Source: Archaeoglobus sulfaticallidus PM70-1 (lineage in GTDB: Archaea; Halobacteriota; Archaeoglobi; Archaeoglobales; Archaeoglobaceae). Taken from it: DNA of 64,000 nt. The notes under the pieces are model-generated. The model was not told the DNA's origin and ran no database searches. It was given only the letters and a program-made list of their open reading frames with translations. Below, piece by piece: positions 6,686 to 14,538 of this stretch. Location of the stretch: contig NC_021169.1 of NCBI RefSeq assembly GCF_000385565.1, forward strand, positions 1,346,571 to 1,410,570. The letters are read 5' to 3'. The position numbers and the translations under genes were made by a program. Numbering within the stretch: position 1 is the stretch's first letter; each line of letters begins with the position of its first letter.

Positions 6686-7348
6686 TCAACTCTTTTTGAA
6701 TTTGTCGTATATATAAGCGAATGGTGTTGCTAAGAGAGCAATGATTGCAGCTCCACCGATTCCACGGATTACTGGTTCAACTATAGTGGTAGCTGTGAAG
6801 ATCTGCAGAAACTTTGAAGGTATGTTGTAAACTACCAAGTACGAAGTTAAAAAAATTGTAGCCAAAGATATTAAAGCTGAGATACTTATTGATTTTCGAC
6901 GTATAGGCATTACAAACTTAAAAAATAGCAATATTCCAATGATGTGGTTGAAGAAGATTGCATATACTGTGCTTTCCAAGGGAAATTCGAAAATAGCAAG
7001 AAAAATGAACGAAGACAACATGTATGCAAATAGAGAAACAATTAATATTAGTTCAGCGCTAAAAGTGAGGAAATCTTCTACTTCGCGTTTCCACCACAGT
7101 TTAATACCCGAAGAAAAAATTCTGCTGATTACTGTAATTGCCAGATAAAGAAACAAATATAAGCTCGATACGGCCCCAAATCCAATGTATATTCTCTCAT
7201 CCCCATTCATGTCCCTAGACAATTTAAATAGATACATCGAAAGAGCAGCAAAGACACCGACTAAAGTTAACATTCTAAATTCTTTTTCTCCAATCAAATC
7301 CAATACGCTCGAGACTTTATTTTCTGTCTCACTCTTAGAATTTGGCAT
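6686..7348 (-). CDS. Polytopic membrane protein (cargo gene)
   Basis: A 220-residue protein with five or six hydrophobic segments (about 25-45, 55-75, 90-115, 120-145, 155-175, 190-210) and no recognised family. It is transcribed against the structural operon, lies exactly between terminase and portal, and is AT-richer than both. Its start is separated by about 75 bp from the portal's late promoter, so the two are divergent. This fits a moron expressed in the lysogen. A membrane-based superinfection-exclusion role is an inference only. Confidence 0.65.
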   Translation of the reverse strand: MPNSKSETENKVSSVLDLIGEKEFRMLTLVGVFAALSMYLFKLSRDMNGDERIYIGFGAVSSLYLFLYLAITVISRIFSSGIKLWWKREVEDFLTFSAELILIVSLFAYMLSSFIFLAIFEFPLESTVYAIFFNHIIGILLFFKFVMPIRRKSISISALISLATIFLTSYLVVYNIPSKFLQIFTATTIVEPVIRGIGGAAIIALLATPFAYIYDKFKKS

Positions 7349-7421
7349 GTATATAGGCTACGGAAAATATATATTAATTTACTTCGAATTCACATAATCT
7401 GCATAGGTAGAAGCTTTGCAT

Positions 7422-7435
7422 CTTTTAAAGTCTAT
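7422..7435 (+). promoter_or_regulatory. Late-promoter element, copy 3 (portal operon)
   Basis: CTTTTAAAGTCTATTC, with AAAGTC at 7427, 25 nt before the portal ATG at 7452. The spacer is T/C-rich without a Shine-Dalgarno sequence. Confidence 0.75.
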
Positions 7436-7451
7436 TCTGTCCTATCCCTTC

Positions 7452-8666
7452 ATGTTAAAGAAAGTTCTCAGAAAAGACACCCCACAGCGCAAGCCAATCA
7501 CGCTGAAGTATGCCTCCGACAAAGCAGTTTTAGTCGACAAACCCATCGAAAGTTCTCCTGGATTTGATCCACGTGTTAACTATGATGAATACGAATATCT
7601 CTACAACATCAGTGAAGACGCACAGGCCCACTTGGAAACAATCACGTACCTCGTTATTGGAGCTGGCTTCCAGTTCATTGGAGATCCCAGGGGTGTTGAG
7701 AAATGCGAGGAGTTTGCTAAGCTTGTTGGGCTCCACGACATCCTCGAGAACGATGTTCTGACTCATCTGATCTTTGGCAATGCATACAACTTCATAGTTG
7801 CAGATGACAACGATTTCGGCTTCACGCTACAAGTGGTCCACCCAAAGAGAGTTAAGATTGTTACAGACAAGTATGGTAAGATCGAATATTACTGGTACAA
7901 TTATGATGCTACATTTACCGGAGAACCCAAGGAAAACGAGAAATTTGAGCCTGAAAATGTCCTCCACTTCAGATTCAGACAGTTTGCAGACAACGTCTAC
8001 GGCTTAAGCTTACTTCACAATGTATACAACAAACTCTCATTAAAGAACAAGATCGAAGCAACAGCAGCTGCAATGGCCCACAGAGACGCTCACCGTCTGC
8101 TATGGGCCAAGGTTGAAGTAAGCCCTGAAGAAGAAGCAATCAACCCGAAAACTGGAAAAGCCTATGCACAGGAGAAGATCGATGCTGTAAATGCTTTACT
8201 TGCTAACAGAGTCAAAGACAATCAGGATGGAACCTTCACAGTCAGCAACAATCTCGTTTTTGATCAATCTGTTGAATTGAAAGATCTGTCAGCATCTCAT
8301 GATTTCGCTGGTATTGCCAAGATCTTGGAACATTTGCAGAGGCAGGTTGATAGGGCATTGAAGGTTCCCAAGGTATTCCTTGGTGAAGCCGAAGGTAGTA
8401 ACAGAGCTACATCCTACAATCAACGTAGAACCTTCATGCTCTTCATTGAATCCATACAGAGAAAATTCGAGACCGAGATCAACCGCAAGTTGATCCCACA
8501 AATAACCGATGCCGATGTAAAAATCAAGTTCAATTCTCCGATGAGAGAGGATTACAGCGATTGGGTGGAACAGGCTGTGAAGCTGTATCAGGCAGGGATA
8601 GTGTCGACAGTCGAGGCAAGAGAGTGGGTGGATCTGCCGCCAAAGCCACCTGATGAGGGGGAATAA
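7452..8666 (+). CDS. Portal protein
   Basis: A 404-residue SPP1/HK97-type portal, forming the dodecameric DNA channel at the capsid vertex. Typical features: an N-terminal region rich in aromatic and acidic residues, a central hydrophobic strand (THLIFGNAYNFIV), the FRFRQFADNVYGLSLL segment and the C-terminal PKVFLGEAEGSNRATSYNQR region. The ATG at 7452 was chosen because it lies 25 nt after the late-promoter AAAGTC; the longer frame would contain the promoter. It is followed six bases later by the MuF gene, a classical portal-MuF pairing. Confidence 0.88.
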   Translation: MLKKVLRKDTPQRKPITLKYASDKAVLVDKPIESSPGFDPRVNYDEYEYLYNISEDAQAHLETITYLVIGAGFQFIGDPRGVEKCEEFAKLVGLHDILENDVLTHLIFGNAYNFIVADDNDFGFTLQVVHPKRVKIVTDKYGKIEYYWYNYDATFTGEPKENEKFEPENVLHFRFRQFADNVYGLSLLHNVYNKLSLKNKIEATAAAMAHRDAHRLLWAKVEVSPEEEAINPKTGKAYAQEKIDAVNALLANRVKDNQDGTFTVSNNLVFDQSVELKDLSASHDFAGIAKILEHLQRQVDRALKVPKVFLGEAEGSNRATSYNQRRTFMLFIESIQRKFETEINRKLIPQITDADVKIKFNSPMREDYSDWVEQAVKLYQAGIVSTVEAREWVDLPPKPPDEGE

Positions 8667-8672
8667 TGGAAG

Positions 8673-9410
8673 ATGGCAGAGAAGGATAAGCTGCCGATGC
8701 CGGCAACGAGCCCGATCTCGAAGATAAGGGTCATCGAGTACATGAGAAAGCTCGGGAAACTGCCAGTTTCGATGAAGAGGAAAGTGCTTGATTTTCTTGA
8801 AACCATTGACAGGATCGACGACGCGGAGATAGAACAGATAAAGAACATAATCGAGCTTGAGATGGGTCCCGAGAAGGCAAAGCCGATAGTAGAGGAGTTC
8901 ACTGAGAGGTTCTGGAAGGATGGGGGCGACTATGCATCAAGACAGCTGAAGAAACTTGGCATAACTCTCGAGATCCCACATGAGATAACGCTTGCGATCG
9001 TCGACAGGGAGATTCTCGAACAGATCAAGGGGCTGCAGCTCGATCTGGTCAAGGGACTGTCGGAAGAGATCAAGAAGAAGATAGCGTATGAGCTGAGGGA
9101 AGGGTGGATGCTCGGCGAGAGCATACCAAAGCTGAAGAACAGGATCATTAATGTTGCGGAGATGGGCAAGAGGAGGGCTGAGATGATCGCAAGGACAGAG
9201 AGCACAAGAGTCTTCAACAGGGCGGCATTCGAGAGATACTCCGCCGTGAACATAAAGAAATGGCGATGGCTCGCTGCGATGGACGAAAGGACCTGCCCCG
9301 TCTGCATGTCCAAGCACGGCAAGACATTCAGTGGTGCTTCGCAACTACCTCCACACGGTTCGCACGTAAACTGTAGATGTACGATAATTCCCAACATCCT
9401 AAAGACTTGA
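8673..9410 (+). CDS. MuF-like minor head protein (SPP1 gp7 family)
   Basis: A 245-residue minor capsid protein. The C-terminal MuF domain is clear: RTESTRVFNRAAFERY, then WLAAMDERTCPVC, a MSKHGKTF turn, and the closing PPHGSHVNCRCTIIP, which together give the Cys/His cluster of the family. SPP1 gp7-type proteins bind the portal, enter the capsid and affect DNA delivery. It follows the portal gene by six bases. Length is near the family minimum, with no extra C-terminal toxin domain. Confidence 0.88.
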   Translation: MAEKDKLPMPATSPISKIRVIEYMRKLGKLPVSMKRKVLDFLETIDRIDDAEIEQIKNIIELEMGPEKAKPIVEEFTERFWKDGGDYASRQLKKLGITLEIPHEITLAIVDREILEQIKGLQLDLVKGLSEEIKKKIAYELREGWMLGESIPKLKNRIINVAEMGKRRAEMIARTESTRVFNRAAFERYSAVNIKKWRWLAAMDERTCPVCMSKHGKTFSGASQLPPHGSHVNCRCTIIPNILKT

Positions 9411-9473
9411 TAGAAAGATAGCTGAGAAACCCAGCCAGATTATAATTATCCTGTCAAGTGTTACGAGTAATAA

Positions 9474-9554
9474 GTGGCCATCAGAACTTTAATTACCACA
9501 AGACTCTATGATCCGGAAGCTGAAGAGGAGGACGGAGAACTGCTGATTATTTAA
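9474..9554 (+). CDS. Possible 26-residue remnant beside a cargo insertion
   Basis: A GTG at 9474 opens 26 codons ending at TAA 9552-9554, with an acidic tail (DPEAEEEDGELL). It lies between the MuF gene and a convergent cargo gene. It may be a small gene, or the N-terminal relict of a structural gene cut off by the cargo insertion. Confidence 0.25.
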   Translation: MAIRTLITTRLYDPEAEEEDGELLII

Positions 9555-9555
9555 A

Positions 9556-10350
9556 TTATCTAATTCTTTCAACCCCCACTTGTCTATAATACTCGAAAAT
9601 CAATTCTTTCTTTCGGTTTTTCTGTTTAAGTTTGCTTTTTATCCTTATTCTGTTCATAAAGGAACTAAAAAAGTCAAAAAGACTCTGCGATAATTTTTTA
9701 GGTTGGTTTACTTTAGGACCGAGAATATCTATACCTATATACTCTTTAAAATTTGCTGGTTCGGTCTCGATGGGAGATAGAATCTCTATCTTATCTCTTT
9801 CTTTATCTTTTGAATACTCTAATTGGACTCGTGTCTGAATTTTTTCATTGCCGAAACCTGCTGAACTTAAATAATCCATTAATTCAAAGATACTATACCA
9901 CTTACCTTCAGATTCATTAGCCCAAAACAATGGTTTAATTTTAAGTTCAATCTCATTGGCACCAAGAGGTTTGTAGATACTAAGCGGTGGTAATGATGGA
10001 AAAAGATGGCAAATATATTTATAGGTAGTTGTCGGAGAGTTGACTTCAACTATTAGTTTGGGGTCTTTGGCTACAAAATTACCCACATTTACGACCCATA
10101 ACTTAATTTCCTCACCAATAAATAGCGCATTTGCATCAATAATCGGTTCTGACATAATTTTGGTTTGTTTTCTTTGCAACAACGCTTGGACTAACACTAT
10201 ACCTACGAGAAGCACACTTGAGATAAATGCAGGTATTTGATCAACTTTCGAGGGATACATAAATATACTACCTAATAAAGTTATGATGAAAAGTAACAGA
10301 AAAACGAGTGTCACCCCGTTAAATCTTGGAATGGTCCTAACCATATTCAA
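9556..10350 (-). CDS. Two-TM membrane protein with extracytoplasmic-like domain (cargo gene)
   Basis: A 264-residue protein (an alternative start at its third residue is equally good). Two N-terminal transmembrane helices (about 13-32 and 39-58) are followed by a beta-rich soluble region and a basic C-terminus (about 225-255). No family recognised. It is AT-rich and transcribed opposite to its neighbours. Its start is 31 bp from the late promoter of the protease operon, so the promoters are back-to-back. Likely a lysogenic-conversion or superinfection-exclusion factor (inference). Confidence 0.6.
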   Translation of the reverse strand: MNMVRTIPRFNGVTLVFLLLFIITLLGSIFMYPSKVDQIPAFISSVLLVGIVLVQALLQRKQTKIMSEPIIDANALFIGEEIKLWVVNVGNFVAKDPKLIVEVNSPTTTYKYICHLFPSLPPLSIYKPLGANEIELKIKPLFWANESEGKWYSIFELMDYLSSAGFGNEKIQTRVQLEYSKDKERDKIEILSPIETEPANFKEYIGIDILGPKVNQPKKLSQSLFDFFSSFMNRIRIKSKLKQKNRKKELIFEYYRQVGVERIR

Positions 10351-10380
10351 TCTTAAATAATCAATAAAAAAATGTTGCCT

Positions 10381-10394
10381 TCTTAAAGTCTATT
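10381..10394 (+). promoter_or_regulatory. Late-promoter element, copy 4 (protease-capsid operon)
   Basis: TCTTAAAGTCTATTTT, with AAAGTC at 10385, 24 nt before the protease ATG at 10409. It has a T/C-rich spacer and no Shine-Dalgarno sequence. Confidence 0.75.
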
Positions 10395-10408
10395 TTTTCA
10401 ATTCTCCC

Positions 10409-11791
10409 ATGGAACTGCTGATAGTCAAATCTCTCGAAACGAGAGAAGATGAGAAAAATGTTTTTGTCGAGGGCTACGCATCGGCTGCAGTTGAGGATCT
10501 CGATGGGGAGATAATCAGTGAGGAAGCACTGCAGAAGGTTGCCAAAGAGCTGACGGAAGAGCCATACAACAAGGTTTTCCTCGACCATGCTCCGATGAAG
10601 TTCAATGCGAACTTTGAGGAGAAACTACCAATCGGCAGGATTATTGAAGCCGAGGCTAAAGAGGTCGAGGGAAAGCTAAAGCTTTGGATGAAGCTTGTCC
10701 TGAACAAGGCCCATCCATACTTTGAGGTCGTTTACAAGTCGATCAAAGAGGGATTTCTGAACGCCTTCTCGATCGGTTTTCAGGTTTTACAACGCAAGGG
10801 GAGGGTTATTACAGATCTGAAGGTCCTTGAGGTCTCTCTGGTTGGAATCCCTGCCAATCCGGAAGCTGTTGTCGAAGAAGTGTACGAGAAAATGTTTGGT
10901 GAGCTGGAGATCAGGGGTGTCGTACCGACACATCCTTGGAAGTATGGGAAGGACGAACAAAGCGGATGGACGAAACCGAATCTTAGCGATTTCACATCCA
11001 GCTCATGGGAGGAACTTGATGACGAGGAAAAGAAAAACATCGCAGGGCACTTTGCTTATGCCCCCAAGAATCCACCAGATCGCTACACTGATCTGAAGTT
11101 TCCCCACCATAACCCCACAAAGCATCCAAAACCGCACGCTGTCAACTTGGGGGGTGTGGTAGCCGGATTCGTCAGGCTATCTGTTGCAAGGCTGCCGGAT
11201 AACGATAAGCGCAAGATCTACGGTCACTTAGCCGCACATTACAGGAACGACTTCGGAAGAGAGCCGCCGGACTACAAGTCGGTCATTGATGCAGGTGCGG
11301 TGCTGAAAGCACTTCACATTGATGAGGAGGTTTTTCTTAAGGCAATCGGACCAGATGTGAAGTCAGATGCGGCTACCGAACATTCTGCTTTAAAAAGTCT
11401 AAATTACAGCAAGGAAAACATGGATGAGTTTGAGAAGAGAATTAAGGAACTTGAAGCGACGAACAGGGAGCTGTCAGAGAAGGTCAAGGAACTCGAAGCC
11501 AAAATCAGCGAGCTCGAGTCAGAGAACGCCAGACTCAAGGAAGAGAACGAGAGACTCGGCAACGAAGTGAAGCAGTACGTCGAAAGAGAGAAAGCTGAAC
11601 TCATCGAGAAGATCAAGGTTCTAACAGATGAAGTCAACGAGGAGGAGCTTAAAGTTAAGGATGTTGTCGATCTCAAGGAATACTATCTAACTCTCCTCGA
11701 AACGAGGGTGATCAAGGCCAAGTCGCTGCCTCTGAAGGTTAAGGTTGGTGGAGAAGATTCTGATGAAGTTAGCTTTAAGGGGGTGTTCTAA
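10409..11791 (+). CDS. Prohead protease fused to scaffold
   Basis: A 460-residue capsid-maturation protein. Residues 1-160 form an HK97-type (S78) serine protease: conserved His in FLDHAPMKF (about residue 59), Ser in NAFSIGF (about 115) and the LEVSLVGIPANPEAV end motif. Residues about 175-290 form an extra domain (from HPWKYGKDEQSGW to HLAAHYRNDFGREPP) found in other phage protease genes. Residues from 338 onward are coiled coil, a typical scaffold. An internal late-promoter element and ATG at 11420 suggest the coiled coil is also made alone. Confidence 0.88.
   Translation: MELLIVKSLETREDEKNVFVEGYASAAVEDLDGEIISEEALQKVAKELTEEPYNKVFLDHAPMKFNANFEEKLPIGRIIEAEAKEVEGKLKLWMKLVLNKAHPYFEVVYKSIKEGFLNAFSIGFQVLQRKGRVITDLKVLEVSLVGIPANPEAVVEEVYEKMFGELEIRGVVPTHPWKYGKDEQSGWTKPNLSDFTSSSWEELDDEEKKNIAGHFAYAPKNPPDRYTDLKFPHHNPTKHPKPHAVNLGGVVAGFVRLSVARLPDNDKRKIYGHLAAHYRNDFGREPPDYKSVIDAGAVLKALHIDEEVFLKAIGPDVKSDAATEHSALKSLNYSKENMDEFEKRIKELEATNRELSEKVKELEAKISELESENARLKEENERLGNEVKQYVEREKAELIEKIKVLTDEVNEEELKVKDVVDLKEYYLTLLETRVIKAKSLPLKVKVGGEDSDEVSFKGVF
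11389..11404 (+). promoter_or_regulatory. Internal late-promoter element for a separate scaffold
   Basis: TTTAAAAAGTCTAAATT lies inside the protease-scaffold gene. Its AAAGTC (11394) is 26 nt before an in-frame ATG at 11420 that begins exactly where the coiled coil starts (MDEFEKRIKELEATNREL). This would yield a 123-residue leaderless scaffold product ending at 11791. Confidence 0.6.
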
Positions 11792-12691
11792 ATGCCTGTA
11801 ACAACTACTGATTTGGGAACTGGAGTAATGAATAGACAGCAAGCCAACAGATTCATACAAATGGTCCAAGAGCAAGCAGTTTTACTCAAGAAGTGCAGAG
11901 TTCTTCCAGTTAACCATCCTAAGGGCCAAATTGACAAGATCGGTGTTGCCTCGAGGATCCTCAGGTCTCCAGCCGAGGGAGAGACTGTTACAAGCGAGGC
12001 AAGCGTTACGATCGGCAGCGTGAACTACGACACTGTCAAAGTAATGCTCAAGTACGGCATAACGAACGAAGCAATTGAAGACAACATCGAAAGAGAGAAC
12101 CTCGCAAACACGATTGCAAAGATCATGGCCCAGCAATTCAGCGTCGATCTTGAGGACCTCGCCATAAATGCCGACACAGCAACCGATGCGGCAAATCCCG
12201 ACTACGACTTCCTGAAGATCGATGATGGCTGGATAAAGCAGGGAGCAACTGGAACTCACACATACGATCACGGTGGAGCCACAATAAACAAGGATCTTTT
12301 CAGCCAGCTGATCAGGACTCTACCAAACAAGTACAGAAGGCCGGGGCTCGTGTGGATTATGAGTCCTGACCAGCTCGAGGCCTTCAAGGATTACCTTACA
12401 AACAGGGCTACAGCTGCAGGGGATGCATTGCTCATCAGCGACAAAGAAGTGATGCCGAGAGGCTTCCCTGTAATAACACCGCCAAAGTGGCCTGACGACC
12501 AGGTCTGGCTCACGATCCCGCAAAATCTCATTGTGGTCATCCAGAGGAACATAACTGTCAGAAAGACGACCTCGTCTGATGAGGTAATTGACAAAGACCT
12601 CTACGCAAAGTACGCTATGACGGCGAGGGTGGACTTCATAATAGAGGAGAAGGACGCGATTGCGAGAGCGATCAACATTGCAGCCCCTTAA
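11792..12691 (+). CDS. Major capsid protein (HK97 fold)
   Basis: A 299-residue capsid subunit located directly after the protease-scaffold gene (stop and start abut). The order of elements matches HK97-like major capsid proteins: an N-terminal helical segment, the E-loop/spine region (about 60-130, with TVKVMLKYGITNEAIEDN), the A-domain segment GLVWIMSPDQLEAFKDYL, and the closing TVRKTTSSDEV and FIIEEKDAIARAI. It forms the icosahedral shell after protease maturation. Confidence 0.9.
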   Translation: MPVTTTDLGTGVMNRQQANRFIQMVQEQAVLLKKCRVLPVNHPKGQIDKIGVASRILRSPAEGETVTSEASVTIGSVNYDTVKVMLKYGITNEAIEDNIERENLANTIAKIMAQQFSVDLEDLAINADTATDAANPDYDFLKIDDGWIKQGATGTHTYDHGGATINKDLFSQLIRTLPNKYRRPGLVWIMSPDQLEAFKDYLTNRATAAGDALLISDKEVMPRGFPVITPPKWPDDQVWLTIPQNLIVVIQRNITVRKTTSSDEVIDKDLYAKYAMTARVDFIIEEKDAIARAINIAAP

Positions 12692-12713
12692 CCCAATTTT
12701 TTAGGTGATGTAA

Positions 12714-12914
12714 ATGGTAGCTATTAAGGAGAACTTCGGTGAAGGAGGGGCGAACCTAACACCAGCAGGACAGGGAGAGCCTACACTGGCTCAAGCTTTG
12801 AGAGACATAGCTGATGATTTAGCGATGCTCAAAGCTGCAGTAGACCAGATAATCGCAGATTTGGGAACATCAACAACAGCATCAACCACGGATTTGAAAA
12901 CTCAGAAGGGGTGA
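12714..12914 (+). CDS. Small helical protein after capsid
   Basis: A 66-residue protein with GGTGATGTAA as ribosome-binding site. It has a Gly-rich start, an Ala/Leu/Asp-rich coiled-coil-like helix (about 26-52) and a Thr/Ser-rich tail. The position after the major capsid protein suggests a head decoration or fibre-like minor protein; no family is recognised. Confidence 0.55.
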   Translation: MVAIKENFGEGGANLTPAGQGEPTLAQALRDIADDLAMLKAAVDQIIADLGTSTTASTTDLKTQKG

Positions 12915-12919
12915 TGTAG

Positions 12920-13072
12920 TTGAAGCTCAAGCTTGTTAATGCTCCGACATACATTTCGAAGGAATTCAGACTAAAGAAGGGGGAAGTCGTAGAGGTCGAG
13001 GACAAGAAGGTTGCAGAGAGGATGCTTGAGACCGGGCTCTTTGAGGAAGTCAAAGAAAAGTCCAAGAAATAA
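12920..13072 (+). CDS. Small basic/acidic protein (50 aa), possible head accessory
   Basis: Starts at TTG 12920 after a strong AGGGGTGATGTAG leader. The 50 residues begin with a beta strand (KLKLVNAPTY) and continue with KGEVVEVEDKKVAERMLETGLFEEV, a pattern I recall from small phage proteins between capsid and connector genes. Function unknown, probably head completion. Confidence 0.55.
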   Translation: MKLKLVNAPTYISKEFRLKKGEVVEVEDKKVAERMLETGLFEEVKEKSKK

Positions 13073-13088
13073 CGAGATCCAATGAAGT

Positions 13089-13523
13089 ATGTCTTTCCCG
13101 ACGGTTAACGATGTTAGGGAAAAGCTTGGAGACGCGTATTCGACTGATCCAGCAGACCCAATAATTCAATCTTTTTTAGACAGGAGAATAGCTCAGATTA
13201 AGGAACTTACTGGCAGAGATTTCACAGGTTCTGTTCCAGAAACGATTTTCCTGTGGGTATTGAATTACACTTGCATTGACGTTCTTGTAAATGATCTGAC
13301 AGGAAACGATTCAGCAGATGCACTTGATTATGAGATTGGTGAGCTGAGAGAGAGCAAGGACGAAAATGTCAAATTAAAGTTAACAGTGATTGAAACGCTT
13401 AAAGAAGCGGCAGACTTATCACTGAAACAGTATTTCATGCAGCAGAGGAACTACTACGACTATGTATCTGAGGTTGATGAAGAATACCAACGCTCGTTAA
13501 TCTTTAGGCGCTCTTCACCATGA
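13089..13523 (+). CDS. Head-tail connector protein
   Basis: A 144-residue helical protein in the position of HK97 gp6 / SPP1 gp15 adaptors, which attach below the portal. The N-terminus reads as the family's typical start (TVNDVREKLGDAY, then IQSFLDRRIAQIKELTGRDF), a helix-rich arrangement. Its last codon overlaps the next ATG. Assignment rests on helical pattern and gene order. Confidence 0.65.
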   Translation: MSFPTVNDVREKLGDAYSTDPADPIIQSFLDRRIAQIKELTGRDFTGSVPETIFLWVLNYTCIDVLVNDLTGNDSADALDYEIGELRESKDENVKLKLTVIETLKEAADLSLKQYFMQQRNYYDYVSEVDEEYQRSLIFRRSSP

Positions 13524-13807
13524 TCTCGGAAGATTGGGCAAGGCTTATTGAGGATATGCTTAAGGAGCTGAGGCAGCAAAACGAGGAACAAACCAAGATG
13601 CTGTTATCTCTCTCCTCAGATATTAAATCGATCCACAAAAAGCTTAATTCTCATTGTGATACTCTTGAAGACCACGAGAAACGATTGAAAAAAGTTGAGA
13701 AGGTGCAGGTGAGACATTCAACATACTTTAAAATAATGGGTGCGATATCCGGTTTTATCGCCACGATAGCAACACTTTTTGCAGCGATAAAGTCGTTTTT
13801 CCAATAA
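13520..13807 (+). CDS. Coiled-coil protein with C-terminal TM (XhlA-like)
   Basis: A 95-residue protein: heptad-like helices (about 5-65) followed by one transmembrane helix (about 73-92) and a short tail. This is the layout of XhlA/hemolysin-type phage lysis accessory proteins and of some holin partners. It overlaps the connector gene by four bases, an unusual location for a lysis gene. A membrane-anchored virion or egress function is equally possible. Confidence 0.5.
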   Translation: MISEDWARLIEDMLKELRQQNEEQTKMLLSLSSDIKSIHKKLNSHCDTLEDHEKRLKKVEKVQVRHSTYFKIMGAISGFIATIATLFAAIKSFFQ

Positions 13808-13838
13808 CCGATACCGTTAAGACTTGCTTTTTATAAAT

Positions 13839-14087
13839 ATGTCTGTGTTCAGACAGCTCAAAGTCATAAAGCTGCTAAAAGACATCTGTGAAGAAAAATT
13901 CCATGAGGATGTTGTTGTCGAGCAGTACGGTTTCAGCATAGTCATCTCCCCCCGAAATGTGTCCGAGATCAAAGATGTCGTCAGGGAGCTTGCCAAGAAA
14001 GAGAGGTTCGTAATTGAGTGGGAACGAAGGGAGAGAGAGCCAGAGCGAATGGAACTTGAGAGAGAACTGGAGTATGAGGGCCCGTAA
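13839..14087 (+). CDS. Small alpha/beta hypothetical protein
   Basis: An 82-residue protein; the ATG at 13839 is preferred over the upstream alternative because of the AT-rich box before it (TTTTTATAAAT). The first two thirds read as helix-strand-helix, and the end is a Glu/Arg-rich charged helix. It closes the head module before the tRNA array. Function unknown. Confidence 0.5.
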   Translation: MSVFRQLKVIKLLKDICEEKFHEDVVVEQYGFSIVISPRNVSEIKDVVRELAKKERFVIEWERREREPERMELERELEYEGP

Positions 14088-14162
14088 GTCAGCTCCGATG
14101 CCGAGATGAGAGTCCTCTCAGAATCACGATCCTCACCGGATGGTGTGTGTGGATTGGGTGAG

Positions 14163-14181
14163 GGATGCTCCGCGAGCATCC
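14163..14181 (+). other. Perfect 8-bp hairpin before the tRNA array
   Basis: GGATGCTC and GAGCATCC pair perfectly around a CGC loop. The hairpin is 21 nt before the first tRNA and after the last head gene. It could end the head transcript or shape the 5' leader of the tRNA precursor. No T-tract follows. Confidence 0.4.
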
Positions 14182-14202
14182 TGATGACCCCCTATAACTT
14201 AT

Positions 14203-14276
14203 GCCGCTGTAGCATAGTCCGGGATTGCGGGGCCCTTGTGAGGCTCAGGTCGCCGGTTCAAATCCGGCCAGCGGCT
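14203..14276 (+). tRNA. tRNA-Thr(UGU), viral
   Basis: Folds into a full cloverleaf: acceptor GCCGCTG/CAGCGGC, anticodon stem GGGCC/GGCTC with loop CTTGTGA (anticodon TGT), five-base variable loop AGGTC, and T-arm GCCGG-TTCAAAT-CCGGC. The discriminator is T, as I expect for archaeal tRNA-Thr. CCA is not encoded. It is the first of five tRNA-like genes in the provirus. Confidence 0.85.
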
Positions 14277-14281
14277 CTCAT

Positions 14282-14366
14282 GCCGGCGTGGCAGAGCATG
14301 GACACTGCGGCGGAATGCGAATCCGCTGGGCTTCGCCCGTCGGGAGTTCAAATCTCCCCGCCGGCT
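14282..14366 (+). tRNA. Class II (long variable arm) tRNA with anticodon GCG
   Basis: 85 nt. Acceptor GCCGGCG/CGCCGGC, D-arm with GG, anticodon stem GCGGA/TCCGC with loop ATGCGAA, variable arm stem GGGC-TTC-GCCC, and T-arm GGGAG-TTCAAAT-CTCCC. A long variable arm is normal only for tRNA-Ser and tRNA-Leu here, yet the anticodon reads GCG, which would decode Arg CGC/CGU. The discriminator is T, not the usual G (Ser) or A (Leu). Its amino-acid identity is therefore unclear. Confidence 0.75.
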
Positions 14367-14439
14367 GCCGGCGTAGCACAGCAGGTAGTGCGGGGGATTC
14401 GTAATCTCCAGGTCGTGGGTTCGAGTCCCACCGCCGGCT
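14367..14439 (+). tRNA. tRNA-Thr(CGU), viral
   Basis: Abuts the preceding tRNA with no spacer and has the same acceptor stem sequence (GCCGGCG/CGCCGGC). D-stem GCAC/GTGC, anticodon stem GGGGA/TCTCC with loop TTCGTAA (anticodon CGT), T-arm GTGGG-TTCGAGT-CCCAC, discriminator T. Reads ACG threonine codons. Confidence 0.85.
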
Positions 14440-14442
14440 TGA

Positions 14443-14519
14443 GGGGTCGTAGCTCAGAGGCAGAGCGCGTTGTCCCGTATGGGGCTCCGAGGTTGGAGGT
14501 TCGAATCCTCCCGGCCCCA
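14443..14519 (+). tRNA. tRNA-like gene with irregular anticodon arm
   Basis: Acceptor (GGGGTCG/CGGCCCC), D-arm (GCTC-AGAGGCA-GAGC) and T-arm (GGAGG-TTCGAAT-CCTCC) are perfect. The intervening 27 nt do not form a standard 5-bp stem with a 7-nt loop. The best local fold is GTCCC-GTAT-GGGGC, a four-base loop. No anticodon can be assigned. It may be a degenerate tRNA, contain a very small intron, or be a non-decoding tRNA mimic. Confidence 0.55.
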
Positions 14520-14538
14520 TCAAAGCCGAGAAATCTAC

